64,000 nucleotides of DNA, taken from Dysgonomonas sp. 511. GTDB lineage: Bacteria; Bacteroidota; Bacteroidia; Bacteroidales; Dysgonomonadaceae. Positions 18,915-27,649 of this stretch are shown here, one piece after another. The position numbers and the translations under genes were made by a program. The notes under the pieces were generated by a model. That model saw only the letters and a list, made by a program, of their open reading frames with translations. It had not been told where the DNA came from and ran no database searches. The stretch covers positions 2,631 through 66,630 of the forward strand of contig NZ_QVMQ01000010.1 in the NCBI RefSeq assembly GCF_010501105.1, in the 5' to 3' direction. How positions within the stretch are numbered: position 1 is the stretch's first letter; each line of letters begins with the position of its first letter.

Positions 18915-18926
18915 ATTTCTTTCAGT

Positions 18927-19817
18927 CTATAAATCTGTTTGAATGACAATTAGTTTAGTGACACAGACACCCTCTTCCGCTTCTTTTACATCAATAAGCA
19001 CATCTTCTATTATCACTTTGTTTTTACCTATGATCTTCAATCCCTGACAATATGAATAAAAATCGTTTTTCTTATTGTTATTTACAATTACCAATGCATT
19101 TGGATTTCCACATAAATATTTAGTCTTTATATGATTATAGTGCGTATTGAAAGACTTCTGATCCACTATAGCTTGCAAATGTTCTTTTATATCATTGCCT
19201 TTGACCGAAGCATTATCTTGGGCACCTTCTTCCGAATATAAAGGGATAATATCTATGATATGCTCAATCGGATATTTAATTTCTTCTGTATATAATTTTA
19301 CAATATAGCGTCCGGGCTTTTTATATTGGCATATAGTAGTTTTCTCAAAAGCATCCATATGCCCTGTTTCTCCAAACATCCAACGCCACTCTTTAGATGA
19401 CCCCTCTCCGCGAAATGTTATGTACTCGTCTACTAAAGCCTCTGTAGGCCCTATAATTTTTATTAACTCCAGCGACTCGTCTCTTTTCGGTCTACGTACG
19501 CTTACCGTAAATGTCTTTTGCATATTGTTGTTCACAGTGAGGCGTACCTTATATCTGCCTACAGAATCGTAGATATGTTGCCCTCTTTGGGCATAAGATG
19601 TAGTAATAGCTGTATCACCAAATTCCCAACACCATTTTTCGGCACCTCGTGTACTATCCGAAAATGAAATAGGGCTGCCCAATTCCACTTCCAAAGGATC
19701 TACAGTAGCCTCTATTTCTTTATCGTACATACAAGAACGCACAAAAAAAGTAATAGCCAAGACGAACAATATGGATATGAATACAATATAAATCCGGTGA
19801 TTCAATAATTTACCCAT
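18927..19817 (-). CDS. PKD-domain envelope protein of the T6SS (TssP/TssQ position)
   Basis: 296 residues. One N-terminal hydrophobic helix (IYIVFISILFVLAITFFV) is followed by RSC. It could be a signal anchor or a poor lipobox, since Arg at -2 is unusual. Two PKD-like beta domains follow: ISFSDSTRGAEKWCWEFGDT with YDSVGRYKVRLTV, then ITFRGEGSSKEWRWMFGETG with YKKPGRYIVKLY. The C-terminal ~90 residues are unassigned. It lies between the TssO-like protein and TssR with gaps of 3 and 12 bp. By position it belongs to the envelope-spanning complex. I cannot decide from sequence whether it is the TssP or TssQ equivalent. Confidence 0.7.
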   Translation of the reverse strand: MGKLLNHRIYIVFISILFVLAITFFVRSCMYDKEIEATVDPLEVELGSPISFSDSTRGAEKWCWEFGDTAITTSYAQRGQHIYDSVGRYKVRLTVNNNMQKTFTVSVRRPKRDESLELIKIIGPTEALVDEYITFRGEGSSKEWRWMFGETGHMDAFEKTTICQYKKPGRYIVKLYTEEIKYPIEHIIDIIPLYSEEGAQDNASVKGNDIKEHLQAIVDQKSFNTHYNHIKTKYLCGNPNALVIVNNNKKNDFYSYCQGLKIIGKNKVIIEDVLIDVKEAEEGVCVTKLIVIQTDL

Positions 19818-19820
19818 AGT

Positions 19821-20327
19821 TTATTTTTTTATATTCTTCAGTTCTTCATTCTTTTTCTCTAAGCCTACGCGGCATTCTTCAAGATTCTGTCTGACTAGTA
19901 CAATATTTTGCTTCCTGCTCCAAAGCTCCCTTCTATCAGAAAACCACATGTTGTAAAAGACAGATGTTTGCGAGAATATCTTATACCGGCCATCTGTGGC
20001 ATTTTTGTTGTATATTTCTTTGAAGCCATCTAAGTATATCCTTATATCATTGGCCTCATACGTAGCCTTAACAGACAAATCGAAACATTTTATTTTATTA
20101 TAAATAGAATCAACAATTATCATTTGTTCATTCTGAACGTTTTGGAACTTACGGATATAATCCATTTTGGCGATAACAAATCTTTTGTTTGTTTCAAATT
20201 TTGTATCAGCATAGTAAAACAAAATGCTACAACAGATAAAGGTGACCAACAGGAATAATGCGGATACATATACAAAACCTATGTTTTTTTCACGTTGGTT
20301 TTTTGTTATTTTCTTTTTTTGCTCCAT
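19821..20327 (-). CDS. TssO-like single-pass membrane protein
   Basis: 168 residues. A basic N-terminus (EQKKKITKNQREKN) is followed by one membrane helix (IGFVYVSALFLLVTFICCSILFYY) and a mostly helical periplasmic part ending in a coiled coil (LEECRVGLEKKNEELKNIKK). The layout is the same as that of the TssO gene just upstream, five bases away. It is either a second TssO or the TssP of the complex. Confidence 0.65.
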   Translation of the reverse strand: MEQKKKITKNQREKNIGFVYVSALFLLVTFICCSILFYYADTKFETNKRFVIAKMDYIRKFQNVQNEQMIIVDSIYNKIKCFDLSVKATYEANDIRIYLDGFKEIYNKNATDGRYKIFSQTSVFYNMWFSDRRELWSRKQNIVLVRQNLEECRVGLEKKNEELKNIKK

Positions 20328-20332
20328 GTCCT

Positions 20333-20827
20333 CTATTTTTTCGCAGTGTTGCCACTCTTTATTTGCTGTGCTACCTCTGTATTTTTATTTCTACATGTTT
20401 TCAATTCTTCTTTTGCGAAATCCTCATCACCTTTGATTACACTGATAGAATCCTTCACACTCAAAAAGACATTGATTTCATTCATAAGCTTCTGATAAAG
20501 ACGAATATCGCGACTGTTCATGCCATCCATTACAGACAGGATTTCCTGTTTATGCCGGCTCACCAAATGATGTAAATGAACGTCATGATATTTTGTATTA
20601 AACAACGTTGTATATTGGTAAAGCGAATCTATCCGATTGGTCAGGTCTATTTGTTTTACATATATTTTGTCGTATTCATCAGTCTTTTCTATTATACGAT
20701 TGACCTCGACATTCGAAGTCCAGATGTAGCAGGTATAAACCAATACTCCCGTAACGACACAGGCTATCAGATAACCTGAGAATTTCAGATATCCACGGGT
20801 AACTTCCTTATGATTTTTAGCGCGCAT
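20333..20827 (-). CDS. tssO: TssO, inner-membrane T6SS protein
   Basis: 164 residues. A basic MRAKNHKEVTRGYLKF start is followed by a membrane helix (YLIACVVTGVLVYTCYIW) and a helical periplasmic segment. The start and size agree with TssO of Flavobacterium and Bacteroides as remembered. A TTTGTGCAA word resembling part of the tssB/hcp upstream motif lies at about 20845, just before the gene. Whether it is an internal promoter is unknown. Confidence 0.72.
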   Translation of the reverse strand: MRAKNHKEVTRGYLKFSGYLIACVVTGVLVYTCYIWTSNVEVNRIIEKTDEYDKIYVKQIDLTNRIDSLYQYTTLFNTKYHDVHLHHLVSRHKQEILSVMDGMNSRDIRLYQKLMNEINVFLSVKDSISVIKGDEDFAKEELKTCRNKNTEVAQQIKSGNTAKK

Positions 20828-20881
20828 AAATCAGCATATTTTATTTGTGCAAATTTCTTTTAACTTCTTAGTAACTGTTAC

Positions 20882-21820
20882 TTACAATCTGGTATTTATT
20901 CCCAGATAGGCTGTATGCGTTTTGTCCGACAAGCGGAATTTTGCATATTCTTCCAATGTTTTATATCTCACATTCCTTTGTGTATTTGCAGGAAGCATCA
21001 TCGTTATCAACTGTTCGAGAATAAGGTAATTGTTATAACCTTTCGAAAACGACTTCACTATTTCAGGATGTACGGGCCCTATGGTAATATTTATATCCCT
21101 GTATCCATCCTTGAATGTGTTACCCAATGTTGAATTTACTCCCAGTTTCCACTTTCCGGGTGTTATCTTTAAAGGGATAGCTGTTTTTATTTCCGACAAT
21201 TCGCCCAATTCTACTTTGACCGGAGCTTCGAGGATTATCCCCATCAGTTTCCCTACCAAATCGAAACTTGTAGTTACACGATGCAGGATAGGGATTATCT
21301 TGATGAAAAAGACCGCCTGTTTCAGCGTCAAAAGCTTCAAGACAGACCAGTAGCCGGAAAAGATGTCTTTCAGATTACTGTGGAAATTCTTTTTATCGAA
21401 CTGCCGCTCGTATAACTGTGCATCTATCAACAATTGATCGACAGCCATTTCGAAAGGCTGGAAATACCTTCTAGCATAAAATTCTTCCTCGCGATGGCGG
21501 CGTATCTCATTGATTATATCTTCCTGCGTCTTTCTCTTGGCTGTTTCGAACGGCTGATGAAAAACATTTTCGGGTATGGCATCGTAAATGCTGTTCCGGT
21601 TGGTATAGATATAGAGGTATTCCATCAGGTCTTCTTTGGAGAAGTCGTTTTTTACTTCAGCAATGTCTTTCGAAACATAACGCTTATCCCCTTTCTGACG
21701 AACAATAAGTATCTTATCCGCATCTAAGCCAGATTCTATTATCCCGGCAGCTACGACTTCCGCTCTATAATCTGTTTCCAGATTATTTATAGCATTATAT
21801 TTATTGTTTTCCTCTCTCAT
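20882..21820 (-). CDS. tssG: TssG baseplate protein
   Basis: 312 residues, cytosolic. The C-terminal half carries the TssG pattern KLGVNSTLGNTFKDGYRDINITIGPV followed by a YNNYLILEQLITMML segment. This corresponds to the LG...LG......I.IGP signature of the family. The N-terminal ~100 residues are charged and not assigned. TssG forms the wedge with TssF and TssE. It starts 13 bp after tssK. Confidence 0.8.
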   Translation of the reverse strand: MREENNKYNAINNLETDYRAEVVAAGIIESGLDADKILIVRQKGDKRYVSKDIAEVKNDFSKEDLMEYLYIYTNRNSIYDAIPENVFHQPFETAKRKTQEDIINEIRRHREEEFYARRYFQPFEMAVDQLLIDAQLYERQFDKKNFHSNLKDIFSGYWSVLKLLTLKQAVFFIKIIPILHRVTTSFDLVGKLMGIILEAPVKVELGELSEIKTAIPLKITPGKWKLGVNSTLGNTFKDGYRDINITIGPVHPEIVKSFSKGYNNYLILEQLITMMLPANTQRNVRYKTLEEYAKFRLSDKTHTAYLGINTRL

Positions 21821-21833
21821 TTATCATTGTCTT

Positions 21834-22991
21834 TTAGTCCAGAATAGTCCAGCCACCTACTTTCTTCACTATTTCGTGGCTGTTAGACCTCTCTCCTATA
21901 ACGATATTTTCTTTGTGTTGCCCAATGTATTCGAGTGAGCTCAACTTGATCCACAGCTCGGAGATGATCCTCAGGAATGTTTCAACCTGCATCATCATCG
22001 CCCTTATATTGTTGTGGTCATAGATAATACCCAATGTGTTAGACAACAATTCTTCGAACGAGCCCGGCTTTACATCGCTCCATTCGTAGAAATAGCGGAG
22101 GAGTTCTTCTTTCTCTATCTTATTGATAAAGTTCATGTTGATATAGCAAATATGCGCCAGTGTAGAGAAATAGTTGACGATGGTTATAGGAGTTGCATCT
22201 AAACCAACATTGCGGTAATTGAAATAGACGGAGGCAATATAGCGCATCATATCTTCGCACATAGTACCGATATGAGTAGCTATGGTCGAATTTTGACTAC
22301 GATTGCGTATCTTGGCAATAATAACCTTTGAGGCATTTTCTATATCGTTCATCAGCGAACCGAACTGTTCGAAATAACGTGTCAGGTCGGTATGGCTGGC
22401 CATAGATGTGCATGGTGGAATAAAGTTGGAGTCTACAACATAGCGTTCGCCAAAATGGCGGATACGTCCTATCACCAGATGATATGTTCCCAAAAGTTCG
22501 GTATTAAGTTCTCCCTTAGGCACAATAGACAACCCGTAATATGTGCTCACATCGGGGTGGCGCGGAGGAGTTTCCGAAGCATCGGGCATACCCGAAGGAA
22601 CTCTGCGGTATGGGTCGGCAGTGATAATAACATCCCAATAGACAGTGTCGGAAAGGTTTTCCTTGGTGTTTGCATCGAATGTATGCACATATTCCATTGC
22701 TTCGCCGAAGGAAGGATTATAGTTTATCCGGCAGCCACCTATCATAATAGCATTACATTTGCGCAATTTTATTTCTACCGTACCTGTCACCCTTTCGCTG
22801 ATGTCGAACTCACTCGAATTAGCTTTCCTGTCGGCTGACGGCAATAGGCCAAAGTTGTTTTTATTTAGCTGTATTGCTGAAGACTGGCATATGAAATTGG
22901 TAAAATAATTTTCTGTCTGTTCAAACAAATCGAAACGGACATCCATGCCTTCTGTCCAGTTTACCCGTTTATATTCCATTTTGTTGCTCAT
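21834..22991 (-). CDS. tssK: TssK baseplate adaptor
   Basis: 385 residues. The start VNWTEGMDVRFDLFEQTENYF is the equivalent of the TssK opening W.eGM...pqhF. LTRYFEQFGSLMNDIENASKVII and the following helices match the TssK middle and head. TssK trimers connect the baseplate to the membrane complex, here through TssN. It lies between tssN and tssG with gaps of about 20 and 13 bp, in a continuous operon. Confidence 0.88.
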   Translation of the reverse strand: MSNKMEYKRVNWTEGMDVRFDLFEQTENYFTNFICQSSAIQLNKNNFGLLPSADRKANSSEFDISERVTGTVEIKLRKCNAIMIGGCRINYNPSFGEAMEYVHTFDANTKENLSDTVYWDVIITADPYRRVPSGMPDASETPPRHPDVSTYYGLSIVPKGELNTELLGTYHLVIGRIRHFGERYVVDSNFIPPCTSMASHTDLTRYFEQFGSLMNDIENASKVIIAKIRNRSQNSTIATHIGTMCEDMMRYIASVYFNYRNVGLDATPITIVNYFSTLAHICYINMNFINKIEKEELLRYFYEWSDVKPGSFEELLSNTLGIIYDHNNIRAMMMQVETFLRIISELWIKLSSLEYIGQHKENIVIGERSNSHEIVKKVGGWTILD

Positions 22992-23012
22992 TGGTATATT
23001 GTTATATTTCTA

Positions 23013-23891
23013 TTAATCTGTTATCTGGCTAAAATCCTCGTAGCGTGTCCTTTTCGCTATAATGATCCGGTGTTCCTTAATCTTATTTTTGGCAAAAGAC
23101 AAATCGGGGTCGATATACCGTTTGCGTCCAAGTATCGACGTAATAGTATAGAATATCCACCCGTAAGAATTTTCGTAATCGGCATAAACAATAGGGGAAG
23201 CCGACGACTTGATATTATAATCGTTAATAAACACCTTGAACCATACCCCAAACGGCATATCTTCCTGAGCCTTCGCCTTTATATTGAGAGGAACCGTATC
23301 TGATATCTGGCGAAACATTTCCATCTCCACTACTGTAATCTTACCGCTATCAATCATTTCGCCATCCCAGCTATCTTCTTCCTGGTTATCGTATGACCAT
23401 ATTTTATATACCTCTAATGGTATATCCATAAAAGTCTGATATGCTTTACGGAAAACCGAAGGGAATATAAAAGGTAGGATACAGGTACATGCCCACAGGC
23501 CATATTGCAGTTCGTTGCAAAGGTTGAACACCAATGAGAACAACGTTCCGCCTACAACCATTATCACAAATACAAACAGGAATTCAACATAATAAGGTTT
23601 TTCTTCGATACCTTTTATCACCGATTTCAACAATTTCAGGGCATACCATCCCAAGAAGAAATACAATACCTGCAAGCTTATATAGGCATAGGGCATAAAC
23701 CAATAGTCGATAAAGCCCAACAGACCCGGCAGGGCAAGTATCAGGCTGGCTGCCAAAAAGAAAAAAATCAGTTTCTTGTCGCTCAACAGCTGGTTTTTCT
23801 GAGCGATGATATATGTAACAATCCCGAAAATGATCCCTATAAGGGGTAATAGTAAATACAGTAATACAAATTCTCCTATTGCCAGTTCCAT
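23013..23891 (-). CDS. tssN: TssN multi-pass membrane protein
   Basis: 292 residues. Four to five hydrophobic helices lie in the first ~150 residues (for example FVLLYLLLPLIGIIFGIVTYII, LIFFFLAASLILALPGLLGF, FLFVFVIMVVGGTLFSLVFNL). A soluble C-terminal domain with VWFKVFINDYNIKSSASPI follows. TssN is the Bacteroidota-specific inner-membrane protein reported to link the membrane complex to the baseplate. Its position next to tssK fits that role. Confidence 0.83.
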   Translation of the reverse strand: MELAIGEFVLLYLLLPLIGIIFGIVTYIIAQKNQLLSDKKLIFFFLAASLILALPGLLGFIDYWFMPYAYISLQVLYFFLGWYALKLLKSVIKGIEEKPYYVEFLFVFVIMVVGGTLFSLVFNLCNELQYGLWACTCILPFIFPSVFRKAYQTFMDIPLEVYKIWSYDNQEEDSWDGEMIDSGKITVVEMEMFRQISDTVPLNIKAKAQEDMPFGVWFKVFINDYNIKSSASPIVYADYENSYGWIFYTITSILGRKRYIDPDLSFAKNKIKEHRIIIAKRTRYEDFSQITD

Positions 23892-23900
23892 ATATATATT

Positions 23901-25766
23901 TTAGATTTTATTATTTATATATACCCGGTAATTGAATGTTGCCGGGGAGTTTTCTTGTAATAGTTGTTTGAATACCTGCACTTCTCTCTCATCGAAAAAG
24001 TGCTGAAGTTCTTTCTTCGGCGCAAATAAGATATCCGTGGTACGGACAAATCCCTCGTTTTTTTCCGGGCTTTCCATTACTCCTTTACGGATTTCCACAT
24101 CGTTAATCATATCGCCAAATCGTTCTTTGCAAAAACGTATTATATCGTCATTCGTGGTCAGCATCTCCCTGTCTGTCAATGATTTTACACGAAGCTTTTG
24201 CTGCTCCGAAGCTTGGGGCCTATTTTTGCCCCCGCTTGTTGGCGAAAGGGTGAAAAGACTAGAAGTGTCTATAGAAATATTCGATGATGTACAGTCTAAA
24301 GCGGTATGTTGCTTTATATTGTTGGCCTGCTCGCAATTTGTTGTCCAGTATTTTACAAAAAACACATCGTTTTTTTCGAACTGGTCGATCAATATATAGC
24401 TTTGTACTTCCAGTTTTTCTTTGGTCTTCGCTAATTGTTTTTTTATGTGCTTTATTAGGCTATGTACCCCCTGTAGGGCTTCGCCGTCATTATCTCCCGA
24501 TCCGTTATCGACTCTGATCGACGAATGGCTTTCCAACTGATTAACCAAGTTTGTGAGGTATTCTACCCCCTCGCGCTTGCTATAGCGTTCGTATCCTCCC
24601 CGCCGTAAGGAATATGTACTGTATTGCTTTTCCGATGTATTGTCGAATGGAAGTTCGCAATATAACTTACCCTGTGTATTTGTTACCGAATGCACCGACA
24701 GCAGCGATTCGTTGTTTACGGTTTCTAATGCTATTACCGGCAAGACATCGTTTACTTCGACTGTCTTTTCCCTCAAATTTTTATTAGCTACCGGAAAGGC
24801 GTTAATACTCACTACCATTGTATCTATTACAGCTGTCTGCAACCTCGATGAATATTCGATCTCCAGCCATAGCAAAGGTCGGGTAAAATCTTCGGTGAAA
24901 TGCCCCGGAAAGAAATTGACTAATTCGTCCGGAAATCTCTTTTGCTCTGCATTAATATTCAGTTCGTCGGTAATGGTGAGAAAATGGCGGTTGTAAAAAT
25001 TGAATATCGAATTATCTAATTTTTTCGAAATATCAAAACTATCGAACAGATCAACGATACGATCTTCCGAATTATGTTCTATTTCGTATAATCCCTGCTT
25101 GCTGATCAATTTTCTTCCGTTTAGCTTCCATGTCATGAAAGGGAGCATACTCAAATACTCACCTTTATTGGTTATTCCTAAAAAATCGAAATAAAAAGAC
25201 AGGTCTTTCAATATTTCGACCGACTCATCAAATTCTAAGGCTACCCAATACGACCTTTTTGCCAAAGGCTCAGCATTGCGGGAACGGAAAATAAGCGTTT
25301 TGTTCTGATCGGTATCTATCTGATAGCATAGACCATCATGAACGATATACCGTATCCCCCCTTTACGCAACTTTGTATTACAGACCGAATAAAAAGTCAA
25401 ATTATCCAGACCTTGCGGTAAGTGTTTCTTCTCTTTAAGAATAAAAGGAATTTCACCGGACAATACAATCTCATCCTCATTGGGTGCAGCGTGTAAAATA
25501 CAATGAGCCGGATATGCCGAAAGAGAAATATCGGTGCAAAGCATGCCCGACAAGGTATCGAGCATACGGGATTCGATATTACCTATTTCGTCCGACAGCT
25601 TATAGATTTCCTCTGCCAACGACTCGATGAAAAGGGTAATTATCGGGTCTAGCGAGTCAACATGCTTAATGCCTAAATAATTAGCAGCAAATCTGAGCAT
25701 CCTCTTCAGGATAGCCCGCTTGTTCATATTATGTACATTATTCTTATTCATTATGCATATTCTCAA
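23901..25766 (-). CDS. tssF: TssF baseplate protein
   Basis: 621 residues as given. Met residues 6 and 14 are alternative starts, and the sequence from about residue 14 (MNKRAILKRMLRFAANYLG) aligns with family N-termini. It has LDPIITLFIESLAEEIYKLSDEIGNIESRMLDTL and AYPAHCILHAAPNEDE, the Bacteroidota TssF hallmarks. It starts six bases after tssE, the usual TssE-TssF arrangement, so this copy is likely the canonical one of the two paralogues. Confidence 0.85.
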   Translation of the reverse strand: MRICIMNKNNVHNMNKRAILKRMLRFAANYLGIKHVDSLDPIITLFIESLAEEIYKLSDEIGNIESRMLDTLSGMLCTDISLSAYPAHCILHAAPNEDEIVLSGEIPFILKEKKHLPQGLDNLTFYSVCNTKLRKGGIRYIVHDGLCYQIDTDQNKTLIFRSRNAEPLAKRSYWVALEFDESVEILKDLSFYFDFLGITNKGEYLSMLPFMTWKLNGRKLISKQGLYEIEHNSEDRIVDLFDSFDISKKLDNSIFNFYNRHFLTITDELNINAEQKRFPDELVNFFPGHFTEDFTRPLLWLEIEYSSRLQTAVIDTMVVSINAFPVANKNLREKTVEVNDVLPVIALETVNNESLLSVHSVTNTQGKLYCELPFDNTSEKQYSTYSLRRGGYERYSKREGVEYLTNLVNQLESHSSIRVDNGSGDNDGEALQGVHSLIKHIKKQLAKTKEKLEVQSYILIDQFEKNDVFFVKYWTTNCEQANNIKQHTALDCTSSNISIDTSSLFTLSPTSGGKNRPQASEQQKLRVKSLTDREMLTTNDDIIRFCKERFGDMINDVEIRKGVMESPEKNEGFVRTTDILFAPKKELQHFFDEREVQVFKQLLQENSPATFNYRVYINNKI

Positions 25767-25772
25767 TTATAC

Positions 25773-26219
25773 CTACTCCGTAGATAAAGGACCTAGAAAC
25801 AAAGCGTACTGAAATTTGCAGGGCTCGTTGTTAGATACCAATCGTGAACGGATATATACCTTTACTTCTTTTTTTATAGCTGTTGTTTGCAATGTATAAT
25901 CCTGGCGCGAAACTTCTTGGATGTTCAGGGTTACACTCACATCTTTCAGCCGTTTTTCATATGTTTGTACAGCATTTAAGATATGAGCAGCAAAATCATC
26001 TTCCCATTTTTTGCGCGAGACGACTCTTTCGAAATCCATATCCCAGATACGGCAACCAAATTGTTTATCGAATTTATGTTCACCCGGACAGGTTGTTAAC
26101 AGTAGCTCTATATATTGGTCTATGGAACTCACCTCGCTGCACGTGCTCATTTTTTTTCCGTCTTCGTCGAAAACGGAATCAAAATTGATTGGCAACTTAT
26201 AGTTTCTATGAGAGTTCAT
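25773..26219 (-). CDS. tssE: TssE, gp25-like baseplate protein
   Basis: 148 residues with the gp25/lysozyme-like features: SSIDQYIELLLTTCPGEHKFDKQFGCRIWDMDFE (the xGE...P.FGc.iw..d pattern) and a C-terminal strand region. It initiates or anchors the sheath on the baseplate. It sits directly before tssF. Confidence 0.9.
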   Translation of the reverse strand: MNSHRNYKLPINFDSVFDEDGKKMSTCSEVSSIDQYIELLLTTCPGEHKFDKQFGCRIWDMDFERVVSRKKWEDDFAAHILNAVQTYEKRLKDVSVTLNIQEVSRQDYTLQTTAIKKEVKVYIRSRLVSNNEPCKFQYALFLGPLSTE

Positions 26220-26243
26220 AGTATAATTTCCTCTTTTTTTATA

Positions 26244-26675
26244 TTAGTGTCTTCTTTCTATAGCATTCAACGGGCTGCCATCGAACCGAGCACGCCCGGC
26301 TTTCTTCCGAAATACCGACCTGCGTCTTTTCGATAGAGAGCTATCTTCTATGGCTGTTCTGGTTTCGTCGAAACCATAGTTGCCGGATAATTTCAGCACA
26401 TATACCTTTTCTTTGTAAGACAAAGTAGTACGGCATACCGAAATCACCATTATATGTTCGTGCTTGCTTATTGGATATAAGTCCAACAAATAAAGCCCTA
26501 TATTCAGTTGTGCTTTTGCATACGACTGATTTTCATAATCTTCGAAAGGTTTTCTCAAAAAACATCCATTAATATTGCCTTGCGAAATATATCCCCAGTT
26601 GCCGACTTTTCCGCCCCTGAATAAATCCAACTTGAGCAGCAGGTAAAACTCTTGTATGGTATAATGGTCTTTCAT
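26244..26675 (-). CDS. Unknown T6SS-locus protein
   Basis: 143 residues, no signal or membrane segment, with a very basic tail (SKRRRSVFRKKAGRARFDGSPLNAIERRH). It lies between a TssD gene and tssE with gaps of about 20-25 bp, so it is transcribed with the apparatus. I do not recognise it. The N-terminal IQEFYLLLKLDLFRGGKVGNWGYISQGNINGCFLRK region could bind a tube or baseplate subunit, but that is only a guess from position. Confidence 0.55.
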   Translation of the reverse strand: MKDHYTIQEFYLLLKLDLFRGGKVGNWGYISQGNINGCFLRKPFEDYENQSYAKAQLNIGLYLLDLYPISKHEHIMVISVCRTTLSYKEKVYVLKLSGNYGFDETRTAIEDSSLSKRRRSVFRKKAGRARFDGSPLNAIERRH

Positions 26676-26696
26676 CCGCCTTTCCCTATTATACCG

Positions 26697-27140
26697 TTAC
26701 CATTTGTTTTCGTACTCTTCGTTACCAATCCTCAAATGTCGTGGCGAAATGACCAAAGTAGTCAGTACTCCTGCGCCTTGCGGATTCATTATTTTCTGAT
26801 AATTGGTACAATAGGCATCCTTGAACTGGATATGCAACTGTGCACCTTCCCTTATCATACCATCATTCATAAGAAAACGAAATTCGCCATCTTCTTTCTT
26901 GTAGGTATCCATCATCCACGAATTGATATTTTCGTCAGGGATATCACTGATCGTTACGGTAATACGACCTCCTTGAGTTTGGCTATCGGGTTTATTCTTA
27001 AAGTTTATATCCTGCCCAAACTCCAGATCAAATTCTTCGACGATGTATTTCTTGCCTTTGAATCGAAGATGGACAACCATTGATGGCTCCTTCTTGCCAA
27101 AAAACAAGCGTCCACTACGTATTTTATCAAAAAAACCCAT
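26697..27140 (-). CDS. TssD/Hcp-family tube-like protein
   Basis: 147 residues with the Bacteroidota TssD layout. After a short extra N-terminus (MGFFDKIRSGRLFFGKKE), strand-rich sequence runs through KKYIVEEFDLEFGQDINFKNKPDSQTQGGRITVTI to the family ending LRIGNEEYENKW. The start codon overlaps the upstream TssD stop by one base (TAATG), so translation is probably coupled. Confidence 0.78.
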   Translation of the reverse strand: MGFFDKIRSGRLFFGKKEPSMVVHLRFKGKKYIVEEFDLEFGQDINFKNKPDSQTQGGRITVTISDIPDENINSWMMDTYKKEDGEFRFLMNDGMIREGAQLHIQFKDAYCTNYQKIMNPQGAGVLTTLVISPRHLRIGNEEYENKW

Positions 27141-27556
27141 TATTTGTAGCTGTTTTCATATTCAGTAGCTCCTATTATCAACTTTTGCGCGTTGATAGTC
27201 AATAGCAGCATCACATTGGTTGTATCTCCCGGCTCGTAATGGAAGCGGAAACTGACAGGGCGTCCTTCTTCGAAATAAACCTTTTCGAGCGATTCGCTAA
27301 AGGCGTCGTTTATTGTCACTTCACCATTATATTTTCGTTCGGCATCGAATACCCACGACATTATATCATCGTTGGGCAAAATAGGTAAGGCTACCTGAAT
27401 ATTTCCACCGGCAATATCAGAATTTACCTGTCCTTTCCTGTCAACGGTCTTATCTAGCGAGTATTCACAATACATCAATTCGTAACTTTCGCGATAGAGA
27501 TGCTGAATATTGTCTGTCTTAGGACTTCTGAGTCTGAGTATTGCTTTTCCTTCCAT
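27140..27556 (-). CDS. TssD/Hcp-family protein
   Basis: 138 residues from the Met chosen here. An in-frame Met ten codons upstream (27586) is possible. MEGKAILRL aligns best with the start of the lone Hcp (MAFKATLSI). YELMYCEYSLDKTVDRKGQVNSDIAGGNIQVALP aligns with CSYHLRRDVDAKGRPSSDIYGGTIDVTLE of that Hcp, and the end is LIIGATEYENSY. Hcp forms hexameric rings stacked inside the sheath. A small CCGTC/GACGG hairpin lies just upstream at 27587-27604. Confidence 0.82.
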   Translation of the reverse strand: MEGKAILRLRSPKTDNIQHLYRESYELMYCEYSLDKTVDRKGQVNSDIAGGNIQVALPILPNDDIMSWVFDAERKYNGEVTINDAFSESLEKVYFEEGRPVSFRFHYEPGDTTNVMLLLTINAQKLIIGATEYENSYK

Positions 27557-27649
27557 TTTATCTGCCTTTTTTTGTATCTCAAGCACCCGTCCATTATCAG
27601 ACGGATGCCTGGATACGACTTCCCAATCTTAGCTTATTTATAATGGGGA

